A stretch of 64,000 nt of DNA from Ensifer adhaerens. Lineage in GTDB: Bacteria > Pseudomonadota > Alphaproteobacteria > Rhizobiales > Rhizobiaceae. The notes under the pieces were generated by a model that saw only the letters and a program-made list of their open reading frames with translations, was not told the origin of the DNA and searched no databases. The position numbers and the translations under genes were made by a program. This document shows, piece after piece, positions 63,151 to 64,000 of this stretch; positions within the stretch are counted from its first letter, which is position 1, and the number at the start of each line of letters is the position of its first letter. The stretch lies in the NCBI RefSeq assembly GCF_002940685.1, contig NZ_PNFP01000028.1, forward strand, positions 1-64,000, in the 5' to 3' direction.

Positions 63151-63726
63151 TCAGGCGCGGCCGCGTGAAATGCGATAGACGCTGGCAGGCGGCAGATTGA
63201 GCGGCACCCAGCACCGGAAGGAGGCCTTGAGACCAAGCTCACCCAGAACCTGGGGCGAGATCGGGCATCGCGGTCCATAGGTGAACTGGAACAGGCTTCC
63301 GTCTTCGGCGAGGTGATGAAAGACCGAGGCTAGGATGGCCCGCACCGATTGCACCGGCATGGAGAGCAGTGGCAGGCCGCTGATCGCCGCCCCGACCGGC
63401 TTCACCGCCGGCAAAGCCAGGTGCTGTGCGTCGCCCTCGATCAGGGTCGCGCTTGGAAAGCGCTCACGCAACAGCGTCGCGAAGGTCGGATTGCGCTCCA
63501 CCAGGATGAGATTGTCCTCGTAGACGCCGTTTCGCAGCAGCGCCCGCGTGAAGGCCCCGGTGCCGGGCCCAAGTTCGAGCACATTGCCTGAGAGTGGACC
63601 GATCTCCGTGGTCATGGCGACCGCCAGCCGCCGGCTCGAAGGCGCGATGGCGGCAACCTCCAGCGGTCTCGCCGCCCAGGACCTGAGGAAGAGCAGGAAA
63701 TCCGATGCCGTTTTCTGTGTGGTCAA
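63151..63726 (-). CDS. PmtA-like phospholipid N-methyltransferase (SAM-dependent), TTG start
   Basis: 191 residues when read from the TTG at 63726, which has GGAGG six bases upstream; the next start (TTG at 63747) lacks one. Motif I of class I methyltransferases is NVLELGPGTGAFTRALL, with the acidic LVERNP after it. The C-terminal part GSLFQFTYGPRCPISPQVL and the ending VYRISR fit the PmtA group, which methylates phosphatidylethanolamine on the way to phosphatidylcholine. Rhizobia carry such genes, but similar short proteins have rRNA-like or unknown targets, so the substrate is not certain. Confidence 0.75.
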   Translation of the reverse strand: MTTQKTASDFLLFLRSWAARPLEVAAIAPSSRRLAVAMTTEIGPLSGNVLELGPGTGAFTRALLRNGVYEDNLILVERNPTFATLLRERFPSATLIEGDAQHLALPAVKPVGAAISGLPLLSMPVQSVRAILASVFHHLAEDGSLFQFTYGPRCPISPQVLGELGLKASFRCWVPLNLPPASVYRISRGRA

Positions 63727-63783
63727 GATGAGCCTCCGTTCTGACAACGGTGGCCGGTATCGCGCCTTGTCGGATGCCGCGCA

Positions 63784-64000
63784 TTAACCCGGGTTAAGCC
63801 TGGCCGTCGCCTCGGTCCGCACACGCTTGGCGATGCGGCTGAGGCCAACCGGCGTGATGCCGAGATAGCCGGCGAGATCCTTCTGCGGCAGGCGCGCGAC
63901 CACCTCCGGTTCCTCGACGAGCAGCGCGCGATAGCGCTCCTCGGGGTTCAAGGTCAGGAACTGGCGCTCGCGCCGCTCCTTGCGCTCGGCAAGCATCATC
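63784..64000 (-). CDS. Crp/Fnr-family regulator, C-terminal part
   Basis: Only the last 71-72 codons are inside the window; the gene continues past the right edge. The visible part has a helical linker (AERKERRERQFLTLNPEERY) and the helix-turn-helix RLPQKDLAGYLGITPVGLSR, typical of Crp/Fnr proteins. The cyclic-nucleotide-binding-like sensor domain would be outside. The stop codon TAA at 63784 is inside the palindrome TTAACCCGGGTTAA. It lies 57 bp upstream of the PmtA-like gene on the same strand and might regulate it. Confidence 0.8.
   Translation of the reverse strand, partial: MMLAERKERRERQFLTLNPEERYRALLVEEPEVVARLPQKDLAGYLGITPVGLSRIAKRVRTEATARLNPG

Noticed and set aside
63784-63797. TTAACCCGGGTTAA palindrome at the end of the Crp/Fnr gene
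   Set aside because: Short, overlaps the stop codon and has no second copy near the PmtA-like promoter. It could be chance.

Overview
The window is GC-rich, densely coding DNA from an alphaproteobacterium of the order Hyphomicrobiales, most likely Ensifer/Sinorhizobium or a close rhizobial relative. The evidence is the rhizobial RepA/RepB partition pair, the pobA/PobR(AraC) and PcaR(IclR)-pcaIJF aromatic genes, the many ABC importers with their own LacI/LysR regulators, a DUF930 protein, and a kinase/M23/aminotransferase fusion that I know from rhizobia. I saw no rRNA, tRNA, CRISPR array or insertion sequence. The RepA/RepB genes and the catabolic character suggest a chromid or megaplasmid, but repC is not next to repB, so the replicon type is not settled.

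Layout. 1-5341 (minus): polyamine-type ABC importer operon with an opine-type dehydrogenase and the start of kbl, with a divergent LysR gene (5642-6556). 6643-10937: GNAT acetyltransferase, pobA with divergent pobR, and an NCS1 permease. 10985-15169: fatty-acid/sterol hydroxylase with a small secreted repeat protein, amidase plus TetR behind a large perfect palindrome, and a soluble sulfite-oxidase-fold molybdoenzyme. 15258-19044: PcaR and pcaIJF, the last steps of the beta-ketoadipate pathway. 19138-28325 (minus): glycan-use locus with a sugar ABC importer, GH63-like and GH42 glycosidases and a LacI regulator. 28426-35802 (minus): a second LacI-controlled operon with an amino-acid-type binding protein, an unusually large permease, an SDR and a 1008-residue kinase/M23/PLP-enzyme fusion. 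35904-41870: SDR, envelope lipoproteins including an L,D-transpeptidase, an operon of ICMT-like methyltransferase, E2-like acyltransferase and SDR with a SEC-C tail, and DUF930. 42031-47560 (minus): FtsK-type translocase without visible membrane anchor, RepB and RepA. 47810-55188 (minus): dipeptide-type ABC importer operon with a class A beta-lactamase-like protein and an M20 amidohydrolase. 55401-58610 (minus): flavin monooxygenase, free-methionine-sulfoxide reductase, LysR and an orphan protein. 59007-63007: two acyl-CoA-dehydrogenase-like SfnB/DszC-type flavoproteins and an NtaA/DszA-type monooxygenase, probably for organosulfur use. 63151-64000: PmtA-like methyltransferase and the C-terminal end of a Crp/Fnr regulator.

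How it fits together. PobA makes protocatechuate from 4-hydroxybenzoate and PcaIJF turns beta-ketoadipate into succinyl-CoA plus acetyl-CoA; the ring-cleavage genes between them are outside the window. Two paralogous LacI regulators sit with operators built on the same AAACGTTT core, and in two operons a pair of such cores is spaced exactly 21 bp apart. The most unusual system is the 28426-35802 operon: the fused kinase and PLP enzyme suggest phosphorylation of an imported amino-alcohol followed by phospho-elimination, as in hydroxylysine or phosphoethanolamine catabolism.
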